A stretch of 64,000 nucleotides of DNA from Gimesia maris (lineage in GTDB: Bacteria > Planctomycetota > Planctomycetia > Planctomycetales > Planctomycetaceae). Position 1 is the stretch's first letter, and every line of letters begins with the position of its first letter. The position numbers and the translations under genes are program-made. Positions 1-9,320 of this stretch are shown piece after piece. Under the pieces are notes generated by a model. It did not search any database. It was not told where the DNA came from and saw nothing but the letters and a program-made list of their open reading frames with translations. The stretch lies in contig NZ_CP042910.1 in the NCBI RefSeq assembly GCF_008298035.1, positions 3,921,001-3,985,000 of the forward strand, in the 5' to 3' direction.

Positions 1-785
1 AGCGAAGGTAACGTTAATCCGATCAAGGTGACCAGGGGGATAAACGTATTTCGAAAGGCATGCTTTACCAGCACGTTAATCGGTCCCAGGCCTTTGGCAC
101 GAGCGGTGCGGATATAATCCTGCCGCAGTACTTCGTGCATGTTCGCTCGGATGAAACGGCTGTAATATGCAAGACTGCCATACGTATAACAGATGACCGG
201 CATCAGTGCATGCTGGAAAATATCCCAGACCTGCTGACTGCTGCTCATCGAACTATAGTTATCGCTCTTCATGCCATACAGGGGGAGCCAGCCCAGCTTG
301 TTGGCAAAATAGATTTGTAAAAACAACGCCGCGACAAAGCTGGGAAACGAATAGAGCATATACAGGATCGTTCCCATCGTACGCTCATCCAGTTTTCCCT
401 GGCGTGCTGAGGAATACAGACCAAATGGAATTGCCAGCAGATAGGTCAGAAACAGGGATGTAATGGATAAAATCAGCGTCGGCCCTATGCGTTCATAAAT
501 CAGCCTGGTGACAGGCTGTTTCCGGGAAATAGAACGTCCCAGGTCCAGTCGGCAGACATTCCCCACCCAGAGTACATAGGCTTCAGGCCAGGGTTTATCC
601 AGACCATAAGCTTTACGCATCCGTTCGATATCAGCTGGGTTCAATTCTTTTCCCGGGTCAATCATCGCCATGTTGACGGAGATCGGAGATCCCGGCATGT
701 TTCTGATCAGACCAAAAATGATGAAGGTGATCAATAACAGGGTAATTAACCCGATGAATAGCCTTCGCACGAGATAGCTGAACAT
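1..785 (-). CDS. Oligopeptide/dipeptide ABC transporter permease (DppB-type), 3' end outside the window
   Basis: Inner-membrane permease of a peptide-type ABC importer, forming half of the channel for substrate delivered by the binding protein encoded just upstream. The reading frame starts at the ATG at 785 (MFSYLVRRLF) and runs off the left edge after 261 codons. The N-terminus has the typical DppB layout: a first membrane helix at about residues 9-28, then an extracytoplasmic segment with GLDKPWPEAYVLWVGN and LDLGRS, then further helices. Near the window edge lies the cytoplasmic EAA-like loop (DYIRTARAKGLG), which docks on the ATPase. The partner DppC-type permease is not in the window and is expected beyond the left edge. 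Family assignment is firm; the substrate is not known. Confidence 0.9.
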   Translation of the reverse strand, partial: MFSYLVRRLFIGLITLLLITFIIFGLIRNMPGSPISVNMAMIDPGKELNPADIERMRKAYGLDKPWPEAYVLWVGNVCRLDLGRSISRKQPVTRLIYERIGPTLILSITSLFLTYLLAIPFGLYSSARQGKLDERTMGTILYMLYSFPSFVAALFLQIYFANKLGWLPLYGMKSDNYSSMSSSQQVWDIFQHALMPVICYTYGSLAYYSRFIRANMHEVLRQDYIRTARAKGLGPINVLVKHAFRNTFIPLVTLIGLTLPS

Positions 786-833
786 GCTTCGTAATCAATC
801 CGTAATGAGTAACAGCATTCTTCCCGAGACCCG

Positions 834-867
834 TCAGGCATTTCTGCATGAGAACAGAAATGCCTGA
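834..867. repeat. Intercistronic inverted repeat between binding-protein and permease genes
   Basis: Perfect 13-bp inverted repeat (tcaggcatttctg, 834-846; cagaaatgcctga, 855-867) with an 8-nt loop. It lies between the stop of the peptide-binding gene (895) and the start of the permease (785). On the minus strand no T-run follows, so it is not a classical intrinsic terminator. Such hairpins often protect the 3' end of the binding-protein message so that this protein is made in excess over the permease; that role is inference. Confidence 0.6.
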
Positions 868-894
868 TGATCAGTTTGGTGAGTCAGTAACAGA

Positions 895-2817
895 CTAGTT
901 TTCGGCTGGTTTCCAGAGACTGGAAAAGCCCGGCCCATACCCATAAGGGCCGCGCGGGCTGAATACATAGCCTCTCAGATCTTTGTTGAAGCCATAGAAG
1001 GAATTACGGAAGTAGAGCCAGGTATAAGGCTGATCCTCATACAGCAGCTCATGGATTTTGCCGTAGATCTTTGCTCTTTTTTCGACATCGAATTCACGAC
1101 GACCTTCTTCGAAAAGCTTGTCCACTTCGGGATTGGAGTAATTGACATAATTGCGAGCCGCTTCTGTCTTCCAGAGATTGATCGAAGTGTCCGGATCCGT
1201 ACCTGTTCCCCACCCTCCGAACATGGCCTGAAACTGATGATTTCGTGCCTTCTCCTGCATGACGGTGAATTCCGTGGGTTTCACTTCACAGATAACCCCG
1301 ATCTGGGCCAGATTCTCTTTCAGTAGAGTACAGATCGAGAGGGACAAAGGCTGGCTGGATGTCATGATACTGAAGCGGAATGGAATGACCTTGCCATCAA
1401 ATTCTTTATCGCGAATTCCATCACCATCGTGATCAATCCAGCCGGCGTCATCCAGCAGTTTCTCTGCTTTCGCCAGATTCTGCGTGTAAGGTTTGCTCAT
1501 GGGTTTAGGGGCCATCCAGGCTGTCTCATGATAAATGCCGGTACAAGGCTGATAGAGCCCGTAGCACAGTTCATCCAGCATCTCTTTATGATTGAAAGCG
1601 TAGGACATTGCCTGTCGCACTTCTTTATCCTTGAAGAACAGGGTTTCACAGTTCCAGCCAAAGTAGAAATATACCCATTCCAGACCGTTCGCTTTGGTAC
1701 AGGTCTTGTAGAAATCATCATCCTCGGTCTGTGTTTTCCACAGCTCGGGATTGAGTGCCATCTCGTCGATTTTCCCATTCTTCAAGGCAAGTAACGCAGT
1801 ATTGGGATCTTCAATGATGCGCAGACGCACCCTTTCAAAGTACGGTTTTGTGCGGACCTGCTTGCCATCCTGCATGTACCAGCTTTCGCGGCGTTTCAGC
1901 AGAATCTCCTGTCCCCGTTCCCGTTTTTCAATTTCATACGGCCCCCCTGTGACGGGTGCATTTTCGAATTTGACATGGTAGGGACTGTCCTGTAGTGTTG
2001 GATCTGATTCCAGTTCTTTTTCATAGATATGTTTGGGGATAATCGGAAAGTTCAGATTCCAGACGTTGGTCGGAAGAGACTCTTTGTGAAAGAATACCAG
2101 TGTCTGGTCATCATAAGCTTCAATCCAGCGAATCTGGTCTGTTCCAGAACGAACTGCAGGAACAGGTACCTCCGGGTTCATGATCGTCTTGAAAGTAAAC
2201 ACGATATCATGTGCAGTGATGGGAGTGCCGTCAGACCAGGTCAGGTCATCCCGCAGAACCACTTTGTCATAAAGTTTATCTTTACTGGACTGCCAGGAAA
2301 CCACAGTGTCTGAAACAGCGAATGGTTTGAAATTCCAGTCGAAACTGAATAGACCAAAACCCGTAAGAGAAGAGACTTCAAATTCAACTGCCGAACTTCC
2401 CATAATCGGGTTGGTACTTTTCAGGTCGGCCCCCACGTGTCGATTGATGGTTGCCCCCCAGTCTACTTCTTCGTCGTTTTTGGGTAATCTTCCCAGAGCA
2501 CTCAGGATTTTTTCATTGATTTCCTGATTGGTGTTTTTCAGCTTGAGAGCTTCGTCCACACTCACCAGCGGTTTTTCCTGACTCTGGCGTTCCCGTAAAA
2601 GCTCCAGACTGTCCAGAACAGGTTGTTCTTCCCATTCCACCTGCGCATCTAAATCAGCAAGTTTGGGAGCGTCGAAGGGCTCCAATAGAACTTCTTTCGT
2701 TTCTGCTTCTTTTTCAGTATCTTCGGCCTCCTCAGTGGCAGGGCCGGGGCAGCCTGTCAGGGCAAACATCAGGAAGAGGGACAGGAAGAACAGGTTGAAA
2801 CGGGGATATTGATGCAT
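895..2817 (-). CDS. Peptide ABC transporter substrate-binding lipoprotein (SBP_bac_5 family)
   Basis: Extracytoplasmic binding protein of the peptide importer, 640 residues. The N-terminus is a lipoprotein signal: hydrophobic residues 9-21 followed by the lipobox LTGC, then a Pro/Glu/Lys-rich linker to about residue 45. The family 5 binding fold follows, with the signature region VVLRDDLTWSDGTPITAHDIVF and the later WTGTDPDTSINLWKT-like segment typical of DppA/OppA. It is longer than OppA (about 540 residues) because of an N-terminal extension of about 100 residues (35-140) carrying acidic and charged stretches. It is followed by the permease at 785 and preceded by a CAP-domain gene and the fused ATPase, all on the minus strand. 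Substrate specificity cannot be read from sequence. Confidence 0.93.
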   Translation of the reverse strand: MHQYPRFNLFFLSLFLMFALTGCPGPATEEAEDTEKEAETKEVLLEPFDAPKLADLDAQVEWEEQPVLDSLELLRERQSQEKPLVSVDEALKLKNTNQEINEKILSALGRLPKNDEEVDWGATINRHVGADLKSTNPIMGSSAVEFEVSSLTGFGLFSFDWNFKPFAVSDTVVSWQSSKDKLYDKVVLRDDLTWSDGTPITAHDIVFTFKTIMNPEVPVPAVRSGTDQIRWIEAYDDQTLVFFHKESLPTNVWNLNFPIIPKHIYEKELESDPTLQDSPYHVKFENAPVTGGPYEIEKRERGQEILLKRRESWYMQDGKQVRTKPYFERVRLRIIEDPNTALLALKNGKIDEMALNPELWKTQTEDDDFYKTCTKANGLEWVYFYFGWNCETLFFKDKEVRQAMSYAFNHKEMLDELCYGLYQPCTGIYHETAWMAPKPMSKPYTQNLAKAEKLLDDAGWIDHDGDGIRDKEFDGKVIPFRFSIMTSSQPLSLSICTLLKENLAQIGVICEVKPTEFTVMQEKARNHQFQAMFGGWGTGTDPDTSINLWKTEAARNYVNYSNPEVDKLFEEGRREFDVEKRAKIYGKIHELLYEDQPYTWLYFRNSFYGFNKDLRGYVFSPRGPYGYGPGFSSLWKPAEN

Positions 2818-2940
2818 GGATATTCCTTCAATTACTCCATTGAAAAGTCGGAAAAATCACGGGAGGTCAATTGGTTTGTTTGATCCAGAACCAGAGTGTG
2901 AGACGCTATCCGTAGATTGTGGCAGACTCATCCATATAGA

Positions 2941-3012
2941 ACAAGGCTGATTCTGGTTTAAAGGTAAGTTACATTTAGACTTACCGTCAACCAAAATCAG
3001 CCTTGTTTTTTT
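2941..3012. repeat. Large two-part hairpin with T-run, between CAP gene and peptide-binding gene
   Basis: Outer arms of 18 bp (2941-2958 and 2989-3006, one mismatch that can form a G-U pair) enclose an inner perfect inverted repeat ggtaagt/acttacc (2963-2969, 2979-2985). A run of seven T follows on the plus strand (3006-3012). The T-run suits termination of plus-strand transcription, yet the flanking genes are on the minus strand. It may act as an antisense terminator, as a processing or stability hairpin for the minus transcript, or be a remnant of a small mobile repeat. Confidence 0.55.
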
Positions 3013-3057
3013 AAATCTGTGCCGACTGCTTTTGAATCGGCTTATTCACGGGTGTGC

Positions 3058-3498
3058 TTATTTGAAGACTCCCACCCAGTAATAGTTACCATTTAAAACC
3101 ATGAACCCGAATCCGGCCTGGGTCCCCGTCAACATGATGGAGTGATGAGCGGGTGAAGCGATCCAGCCATTCACAGCAGCGGCGGCTGAAGTGGGGCCCT
3201 GAAAAATAATTTCTGGCCAGGGCAAATTACTGTGCTGATAGTAGCCAGTCTGAGCCATCCAGTTAGCATGTTCCTGAGCCTGAAGACACATCTTCGTGTT
3301 CAATGTCAAGGCTGGCATTCCATTGCGTGCGCGTTCTGCGTTATGCAGTTTCAACAGCTTTTGAATGGTGGGGTTTTTCAGTAACCAGTCGTGTTCGCCT
3401 TCCTTCTTTTCTTCTTCTGAAAAAACAGGCTGAATGAACAGCAGACAAAACAGACCAGTTAAAACGACTTTCCATGATGGTTTTATAGTCATTACCAC
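3058..3498 (-). CDS. Secreted CAP-domain (SCP/PR1-like) protein
   Basis: Small exported protein of 146 residues. Residues 1-27 form a signal peptide (basic start MVMTIKPSWK, hydrophobic core, cleavage near PVFS-EE). The rest is a compact CAP domain: the helix with LLKLHNAERARNGMPALTLN, the HANWMAQTGYYQHSN segment with the conserved His, the APSAA-like turn, and GWIASPAHHSIMLTGTQAGFG with the second conserved His, ending in YYWVGVFK. The family is known in bacteria as secreted or cell-surface proteins of mostly unclear activity. The gene sits between the ATPase and binding-protein genes of a peptide importer on the same strand, with hairpins on both sides, so it may be an insertion into that operon. 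Confidence 0.85.
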   Translation of the reverse strand: MVMTIKPSWKVVLTGLFCLLFIQPVFSEEEKKEGEHDWLLKNPTIQKLLKLHNAERARNGMPALTLNTKMCLQAQEHANWMAQTGYYQHSNLPWPEIIFQGPTSAAAAVNGWIASPAHHSIMLTGTQAGFGFMVLNGNYYWVGVFK

Positions 3499-3546
3499 TT
3501 TCCTAATCTTTCCGTACCTAGGATGTTAAAATATTTCACCGGCATA

Positions 3547-3581
3547 AACCTTGCCGGTTCCGTAGACTGCACGGCAAGGTT
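3547..3581. repeat. Inverted repeat between fused ATPase gene and CAP gene
   Basis: Perfect 10-bp arms aaccttgccg (3547-3556) and cggcaaggtt (3572-3581) with a 15-nt loop. It lies in the leader of the CAP gene and downstream of the ATPase gene. There is no T-run on the minus strand, so its role in termination or attenuation is uncertain. Confidence 0.45.
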
Positions 3582-3665
3582 AGCAATGGCAATTCCGGTG
3601 GTCTACTGTACGGAAAGCAGAAATGGGAGACCTCTAATCATATAGACAAATCCACATATATTTTC

Positions 3666-5537
3666 TTATTTGTGCATTGTTGCCTGTTCTTTTCTATGTG
3701 CAACCCGTGCCTTAATTTGTGACAAATCATCAACCGGTACAGATTCAATCAACTTTCGAGTATATTCCTGTTGCGGGTTCTGATAGATGGCTTCGGACGG
3801 GCCAAGTTCTACCAGTTTTCCCGCATTCATTACCGCCATCATATCGGACATAAACTTCACCACACTCAGATCATGGCTGATAAAAATGTATGTCAGGTTA
3901 TGTTGTTCCTGCAGATCTTTGAGCAGGTTCAAGACCTGTGCCTGCACTGAAACGTCGAGTGCAGATACCGATTCATCGCAGATGATAAATTCTGGTTCGA
4001 CAGCCAGCGCGCGGGCAATCGAAATTCTCTGACGTTGCCCACCGGAAAACTCATGGGGATATCGATCCAGATAATCAACAGGCAGACCGACCTCTTTCAG
4101 AAGTGAGGCTGCCCGATCGCGTCGGTCTGACTTCGATTTACCCAGTTGATGTGCAATCATGGATTCAGTGATAATCGTGGAGACCATCATGCGCGGATTC
4201 AAAGAACTATATGGGTCCTGGAATATGATCTGCACTTTTCGCCGAAACGGTTTTCTTTCGGAACGCGTCATATGTGCCAGATCGTTTCCTTCCAGCAGAA
4301 TTCTACCATCGGTCACCGGAGCCAGCCCGACAATCGCCTTACCGGTTGTCGTTTTACCACACCCGGATTCTCCCACCAGTCCGATCGTCTGTCCCCGATA
4401 AATATTCAAAGAGATGCCATCGACGGCTTTCACATGGTCGACGGTTCGTTTGATAATGCCACTCTTGATCGGGTAGTAGACCTGAAGCTGATCCAGTCTT
4501 AAAATCGGCTTCTCTCCCGCTTCGATAAATCGGGATTCGGGTAGATTATGAACATCATCCCAGTGGTACCCGAGTGACTCCAGTTCTGAACGGGGATGCA
4601 GGATCCGGGGGCGCCCATGCGCTGTGGTGTCCTTGAATTTAGCTTCGTCAAAAAGCTTTTCCTGAATCAGGTATTCGCCGGAACTGGTTTCCTGAAAATC
4701 CATAAAATCTGAGACAGTCGGCAGCCGCTTAAATTTGGAATCCAATGACGGTCGACAGGCCAGCAGGCCTTTGGTATAGGGGTGTTCCGGGTTTTCAAAG
4801 ATCTCGACGACCGGTTTATATTCCACCAGTTTACCCCGAAACATGACGGCCACATCGTCGGCTATTTCTGCAATGACACCTAAATCATGCGTAATAAACA
4901 ACACAGACATCCCGCGCTCATCACGTAACTTGCGGATCAGGTTCAGGATCTGGGCCTGGATCGTTACATCAAGTGCCGTTGTGGGTTCATCGGCGATTAA
5001 TAATTCCGGGTTACAACTCAATGCCATCGCGATCATCACGCGTTGTTTCTGACCACCGGACATCTCATGGGGATAACTTGAGAATCGTCTTTCTGGATCG
5101 AGAATCCCTACTTCATGAAACAGGTCGATTGTTCGCTTTTTCGCTTCCTCAGCCGTCACCTTCTGGTGCAGCATGATTGCTTCCATCACCTGCTTTCCGA
5201 CACGGAACACGGGGTTCAGAGAAGTTCCCGGTTCCTGAAAAATCATGCTGATTTCACGTCCCCGGATGTTGCGCATTTCCGGATCGGACAATTTCACGAG
5301 ATCTTTACCGAGGAACGAGATCGATCCGGCATCAATTTTTGCAGCGGCGTCAGGCAGCAGTTTCATGATGGAAAGCGAAGTCACGGATTTGCCGGAACCC
5401 GATTCACCCACCAGTCCCAGGGTCTTCCCTTTTTCGATGGTGACAGTTAAATCTTCTACTGCTTTGACCACTCCGCGACTGGTATGAAAGTAGGTTTTCA
5501 GTCCCTGAATATCGAGTAACGCTGCTGTCTCTGGCAT
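3666..5537 (-). CDS. Fused double ABC ATPase of a peptide importer (DppD-DppF fusion)
   Basis: Cytoplasmic energy-coupling subunit that carries both ATPase halves in one 623-residue chain. The first half has Walker A GESGSGKS, signature MSGGQKQRVMIAMAL and Walker B LLIADEPTTALD. The middle carries the oligopeptide-type C-terminal linker (EHPYTKGLLACRPSLDS). The second half has GESGCGKTTTGKAIVG, signature FSGGQRQRISIARAL and FIICDESVSALDVS. I start it at the ATG at 5537 because AAAAGGA precedes it at a normal distance; an in-frame TTG at 5564 would add nine residues. It belongs with the binding protein (895-2817) and permease (1-785). In most bacteria the two ATPases are separate genes; fused forms (as in YejF/GsiA) are known. 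Confidence 0.93.
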   Translation of the reverse strand: MPETAALLDIQGLKTYFHTSRGVVKAVEDLTVTIEKGKTLGLVGESGSGKSVTSLSIMKLLPDAAAKIDAGSISFLGKDLVKLSDPEMRNIRGREISMIFQEPGTSLNPVFRVGKQVMEAIMLHQKVTAEEAKKRTIDLFHEVGILDPERRFSSYPHEMSGGQKQRVMIAMALSCNPELLIADEPTTALDVTIQAQILNLIRKLRDERGMSVLFITHDLGVIAEIADDVAVMFRGKLVEYKPVVEIFENPEHPYTKGLLACRPSLDSKFKRLPTVSDFMDFQETSSGEYLIQEKLFDEAKFKDTTAHGRPRILHPRSELESLGYHWDDVHNLPESRFIEAGEKPILRLDQLQVYYPIKSGIIKRTVDHVKAVDGISLNIYRGQTIGLVGESGCGKTTTGKAIVGLAPVTDGRILLEGNDLAHMTRSERKPFRRKVQIIFQDPYSSLNPRMMVSTIITESMIAHQLGKSKSDRRDRAASLLKEVGLPVDYLDRYPHEFSGGQRQRISIARALAVEPEFIICDESVSALDVSVQAQVLNLLKDLQEQHNLTYIFISHDLSVVKFMSDMMAVMNAGKLVELGPSEAIYQNPQQEYTRKLIESVPVDDLSQIKARVAHRKEQATMHK

Positions 5538-5671
5538 GATAAATCCTTTTGGTTCTGATTTCAAAATGACCTGTCTCGCAGGTGCACTCAGAATTCATCT
5601 CTGACACTTTGAATTTCGGAAAGTGATCTGCGTATAATAACGAAACTTCAATGAGATGGCAGTGGAAACAC

Positions 5672-6649
5672 ATGAAACCTGATGATTGTTATAAAATGAA
5701 CGGACCCACGGTGAAATTCTACACATATTTACAATGTTCCTTACGACTCGTAATCACGGTACTGTTCTGCGGGATCTCTTCGACGCTTGTTGCTGAAGAA
5801 ATCCGTTTTCCGGAGGAATTAACCAGATTTCAACCCTATGCTTCCAACCCGATCTTTGAGGCCCAGGGGCCCGGTCACTGGGACGTAAAAATCCGAGAGC
5901 GTGGCTGGATTCTCAAAGAAGGTGATTTCTATCACCTCTGGTTTACCGGCTACGATGGAACCCGCGAAGGAATAAAAAAACTCGGTTATGCCTGGTCCTG
6001 CGATGGCATTCACTGGACGCGTTCTCCCTGTAATCCCATCTACCAGCAACACTGGGTCGAAGACATGATGGTGATCAAACACGGTGAAACCTACCACATG
6101 TTTGCCGAAGGTAAGGATGACATTGCCCAGCATCTGACTTCCACTGATGCGGTAAACTGGACCCGCGTTGGTGCACTGGATGTTCGCATGTCGGACGGGA
6201 AACCCATTGCCGCCGGTCCCTATGGAACACCTGTCGTCTGGTATGAAAAAGGAACCTGGTATCTGTTTTATGAAAGACGGGATGCAGGGATCTGGCTGGC
6301 GACTTCACCGGATATGAAAGTCTGGACAAATATAAACAACGACCAGCCAGTTATGCTGCCCGGCCCTGAATCTTATGATCAAAAAATGATTGCCATGAAT
6401 CAGCTGATCAAGTACCAGGGAACCTATTACATGATATTTCACGGTACAGACGCTGCGCAAAAACCATCATTATGGACAACAAATATCGCTGCTTCCAAAA
6501 ATATGATTGACTGGGTTAAATATTCCGGAAACCCGTTGACCAGGCCCGAAGTCAATCAGTCAAGCGGATTATTGATTCCTGATGCGAATCGATTTCGTTT
6601 TTATACAATGCACAATCAGGTTGATTTAAATCTACCCGTAGTCCCTTGA
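5672..6649 (+). CDS. Exported five-bladed beta-propeller protein, glycosyl hydrolase family 43/68-like
   Basis: Exported protein of 325 residues with an N-terminal hydrophobic segment at about residues 17-39 ending VAEE. The rest shows beta-propeller blades with repeated motifs seen in family 43/32/68-type enzymes and related non-catalytic proteins: GDFYHLWFTGYDG, LGYAWSCDGIHWTRSPCNPI, GETYHMFAEGKDD, GTWYLFYERRD, IWLATSPDMKVWT and GTYYMIFHGTD. This suggests binding or hydrolysis of a carbohydrate outside the cytoplasm; catalytic acids cannot be assigned by eye. The start at 5672 has GGA at good spacing; an upstream ATG at 5651 and a downstream one at 5696 are alternatives. It is followed closely by comEC on the same strand. 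Confidence 0.75.
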   Translation: MKPDDCYKMNGPTVKFYTYLQCSLRLVITVLFCGISSTLVAEEIRFPEELTRFQPYASNPIFEAQGPGHWDVKIRERGWILKEGDFYHLWFTGYDGTREGIKKLGYAWSCDGIHWTRSPCNPIYQQHWVEDMMVIKHGETYHMFAEGKDDIAQHLTSTDAVNWTRVGALDVRMSDGKPIAAGPYGTPVVWYEKGTWYLFYERRDAGIWLATSPDMKVWTNINNDQPVMLPGPESYDQKMIAMNQLIKYQGTYYMIFHGTDAAQKPSLWTTNIAASKNMIDWVKYSGNPLTRPEVNQSSGLLIPDANRFRFYTMHNQVDLNLPVVP

Positions 6650-6671
6650 AATCGCCGGGGTTCCAGTTTTG

Positions 6672-9320
6672 ATGAACGAATCCCCTGACCAGACTGACCA
6701 GAGACCAGGCTCGGGGGATCAGGTTCTGCCTGTTCCTCAACGATTTCCAGCCTTAAGTGTGTTGATCTGTTTTGCTGTGGGGATTCTGCTGGATGCCTGG
6801 TTGCATCTGACGATTTATTTCTGGTTCCTGCCAGCTCTCGCTGCCTTAACCTGCTGGCTACTGACGTACCGGTTTCACTGGCGAAAAGTATCCACACTCA
6901 TGTTGCTGGCGATGGTCGTCTGCCTGGGTGCTTTGAGGCATCACGAATTCTGGTATTGTCGAAGTTCAGAAGATGTCACCCGACTGCTCCCCTCTGTCAA
7001 ACAGCATCCGGCTCCAAAATGTATTGTCAGACTGACTGGTCTCATTTCATCTAAACCGGAAATACGCGAGTTAGGCGAAGGCGAATTACTGAATCCGGAA
7101 CAGCCTCAGCGGCGGATTCAGTTTACATTTACCTGTCAGAAACTCCTGGTCAAAAACTCCGAGATTCCTGTTGCGGGAAAAGTGCGTGTTTTCATAACGG
7201 AAAATCGAAAACCATCCGCGCCAGGGCTTTCAGATCAGCTGGCAGCAGGAGATTTGATCAATCTTTGTGGTGAGTTGAAGCATTGTACAGAACCTGACAA
7301 CCCCGCAGATTATGATTTTTCGACCTATTATCGCAGACAGAAAATTGATGCGATACTCTCTGTCAAAATACCTGAAGCGGTAACACTGATCCAGAAATCA
7401 AATGACTATTCCTGGAACCGATTACGGACGTCAGTTCATGAATGGTTCAAAACACTCATCATTAAGAATACATCAGAGTCTGTTCAGCCAGTCGCTCTGG
7501 CACTACTGCTGGGTGAGCGTAAAGATTTGAGCCCCAAAGTACGTCAGGAATTCAGCAAGTCCGGATTGATCCATTTTTTAGCGATCTCCGGGTTGCATAT
7601 TGGATTTTTCAGCGCGTTTGTCTGGAGTCTTTGCCATATCCTGAACCTGCCACGGACAGTGACGGTCACTTTTTTGACCCTGGCGATTCTGTTCTACCTC
7701 TCGATCATTGAGATCCGTCCGCCGATTTTAAGAGCCGCTTCATTTTGTGTGCTTGTTACGTGGGGGCTGGTCAATTGGCGCACCATTACCACTCTGAATC
7801 TGGTATGTCTGTCTGGACTGATTATCCTGCTGATTAATCCAACAGACCTGTTTGATGTGGGAACACAGCTTTCGTTTCTGGCCGTTGCAGCAATCCTCTG
7901 GACGGTTAATCAGGACTTTTATCAGAACCTGTACCAGCAAACCTGGCTGCCGTTACGCTGGCGACTGAAAGCCAGTGATCCACTTCTGCAGACACCTTTA
8001 CAGCGGTTCTGCTTTCAGTATTTTCGCATGCTTTACACTGTTTTTCTGGTTACCTTCTTCATCTGGATCACAACAGCCCCCCTGGTTCTTTGTCACTTTC
8101 AACTGCTGGCCCCAGCCGGACTGATTGTGAATAGTCTGATCTTCCCGTTTCTGTTTCTGATTCTCCTGCTGGGCTATCTGCTGATGTTTGTCGGCTCCCT
8201 GCTCCCGTTCACTGCTGGTATTTTTGGATTTTGTTTTGACCAGAGTCTGCGGTTTCTGCTTTGGGTCGTGGAGTGGACTTCTAATCTGCCGTTGTCCCAT
8301 TTCGAATTATCTGCCCCTGCCCCCTGGTGGATACTGGTGTATTATATCTTGCTGCTGTTATCCGTTTTGCCAGGTATCTGGAAGCTTAATTGGGCCTCCG
8401 GCAGAGTTGTCAATAAATTGAAGCTTTCGCTGCTACCGGTCTGGATCTTGACGGGGCTGTTGGTTCCGCTGTTGATTCCACAGGAGCCGTGCCTGCGATG
8501 TACTTTTATTGCCGTGAATCATGGAGTATCAATTTTGATTGAGGCACCGGATGGAGAGACCATTCTCTATGATGCAGGGTCAATGTCGCCTGTGGAACAA
8601 ACTTATTCAAAAATTAAGAAAACCTTACTCGCGCGTGGAATTCGCAGGGTTGATCTGCTGTTGATTTCACACGCAGATCGTGATCACTTTAATTCTGCAG
8701 AAGAATTGATTGCAAACGGTTATGTGCGCGAACTTGCTTTTCCCCAATCTTTTCTGACGCGATCACAACGGGGAACGATCGAATTATGTGATACGGCACT
8801 GGCGTTTCGTGTGCCCATTCAATTCATCGGTAAAGGTGACCACATTACCCTGGGAGAAAAAACGGAAATTGAAGTCCTGCATCCCGAATATGGTGATCTC
8901 TATCAGGAAGACAATCCATCCAGCCTGACCCTGAGAGTCAGTTATGGCGGGCGTCAGATTCTACTCACTGGAGATTTAGAAGGCGCGGGACTCAAAAAAC
9001 TGTTAAGCGAACCGACAACTGATAGGGTGGATGTGCTCCTGTCTCCACATCATGGCAGTCGATCTGCGAATACCCGGGATTTGAATGAGTGGGCGAAGCC
9101 TGTCTATGTGATTGTCAGTGGAGGACAGAAGCAGACGATTCCGGAGTTGAAAAAGATCTATTCAGAAAACGTACAAATTTACTCGACTCGCCAGCACGGA
9201 GCGATTACCTGTCTGATAGACAAGGCTGGTCACCTGAAGGTAACTCCATTTCGGGGGGATCGTTCCTGTTCAGATTCACCAGGTCAGGAATCTGAATTCA
9301 ATCTCTACCGATTGAATTGA
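6672..9320 (+). CDS. comEC: ComEC/Rec2 family DNA-uptake channel protein
   Basis: Polytopic membrane protein of 882 residues, the putative channel passing single-stranded DNA across the inner membrane during transformation. The N-terminal DUF4131 region has early membrane helices followed by an OB-like soluble part (to about residue 215). The central Competence domain (about 265-560) carries the hallmark GLIHFLAISGLHIGFFSAFVW and many membrane helices. The C-terminal metallo-beta-lactamase-like domain (about 610-860) has the metal motif HADRDH near residue 665 and SPHHGSRS near 791. The start is the ATG at 6672. Its last 23 bp overlap the 3' end of the convergent TPR gene. Other competence genes are not in the window, so actual transformability is unknown. 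Confidence 0.92.
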   Translation: MNESPDQTDQRPGSGDQVLPVPQRFPALSVLICFAVGILLDAWLHLTIYFWFLPALAALTCWLLTYRFHWRKVSTLMLLAMVVCLGALRHHEFWYCRSSEDVTRLLPSVKQHPAPKCIVRLTGLISSKPEIRELGEGELLNPEQPQRRIQFTFTCQKLLVKNSEIPVAGKVRVFITENRKPSAPGLSDQLAAGDLINLCGELKHCTEPDNPADYDFSTYYRRQKIDAILSVKIPEAVTLIQKSNDYSWNRLRTSVHEWFKTLIIKNTSESVQPVALALLLGERKDLSPKVRQEFSKSGLIHFLAISGLHIGFFSAFVWSLCHILNLPRTVTVTFLTLAILFYLSIIEIRPPILRAASFCVLVTWGLVNWRTITTLNLVCLSGLIILLINPTDLFDVGTQLSFLAVAAILWTVNQDFYQNLYQQTWLPLRWRLKASDPLLQTPLQRFCFQYFRMLYTVFLVTFFIWITTAPLVLCHFQLLAPAGLIVNSLIFPFLFLILLLGYLLMFVGSLLPFTAGIFGFCFDQSLRFLLWVVEWTSNLPLSHFELSAPAPWWILVYYILLLLSVLPGIWKLNWASGRVVNKLKLSLLPVWILTGLLVPLLIPQEPCLRCTFIAVNHGVSILIEAPDGETILYDAGSMSPVEQTYSKIKKTLLARGIRRVDLLLISHADRDHFNSAEELIANGYVRELAFPQSFLTRSQRGTIELCDTALAFRVPIQFIGKGDHITLGEKTEIEVLHPEYGDLYQEDNPSSLTLRVSYGGRQILLTGDLEGAGLKKLLSEPTTDRVDVLLSPHHGSRSANTRDLNEWAKPVYVIVSGGQKQTIPELKKIYSENVQIYSTRQHGAITCLIDKAGHLKVTPFRGDRSCSDSPGQESEFNLYRLN

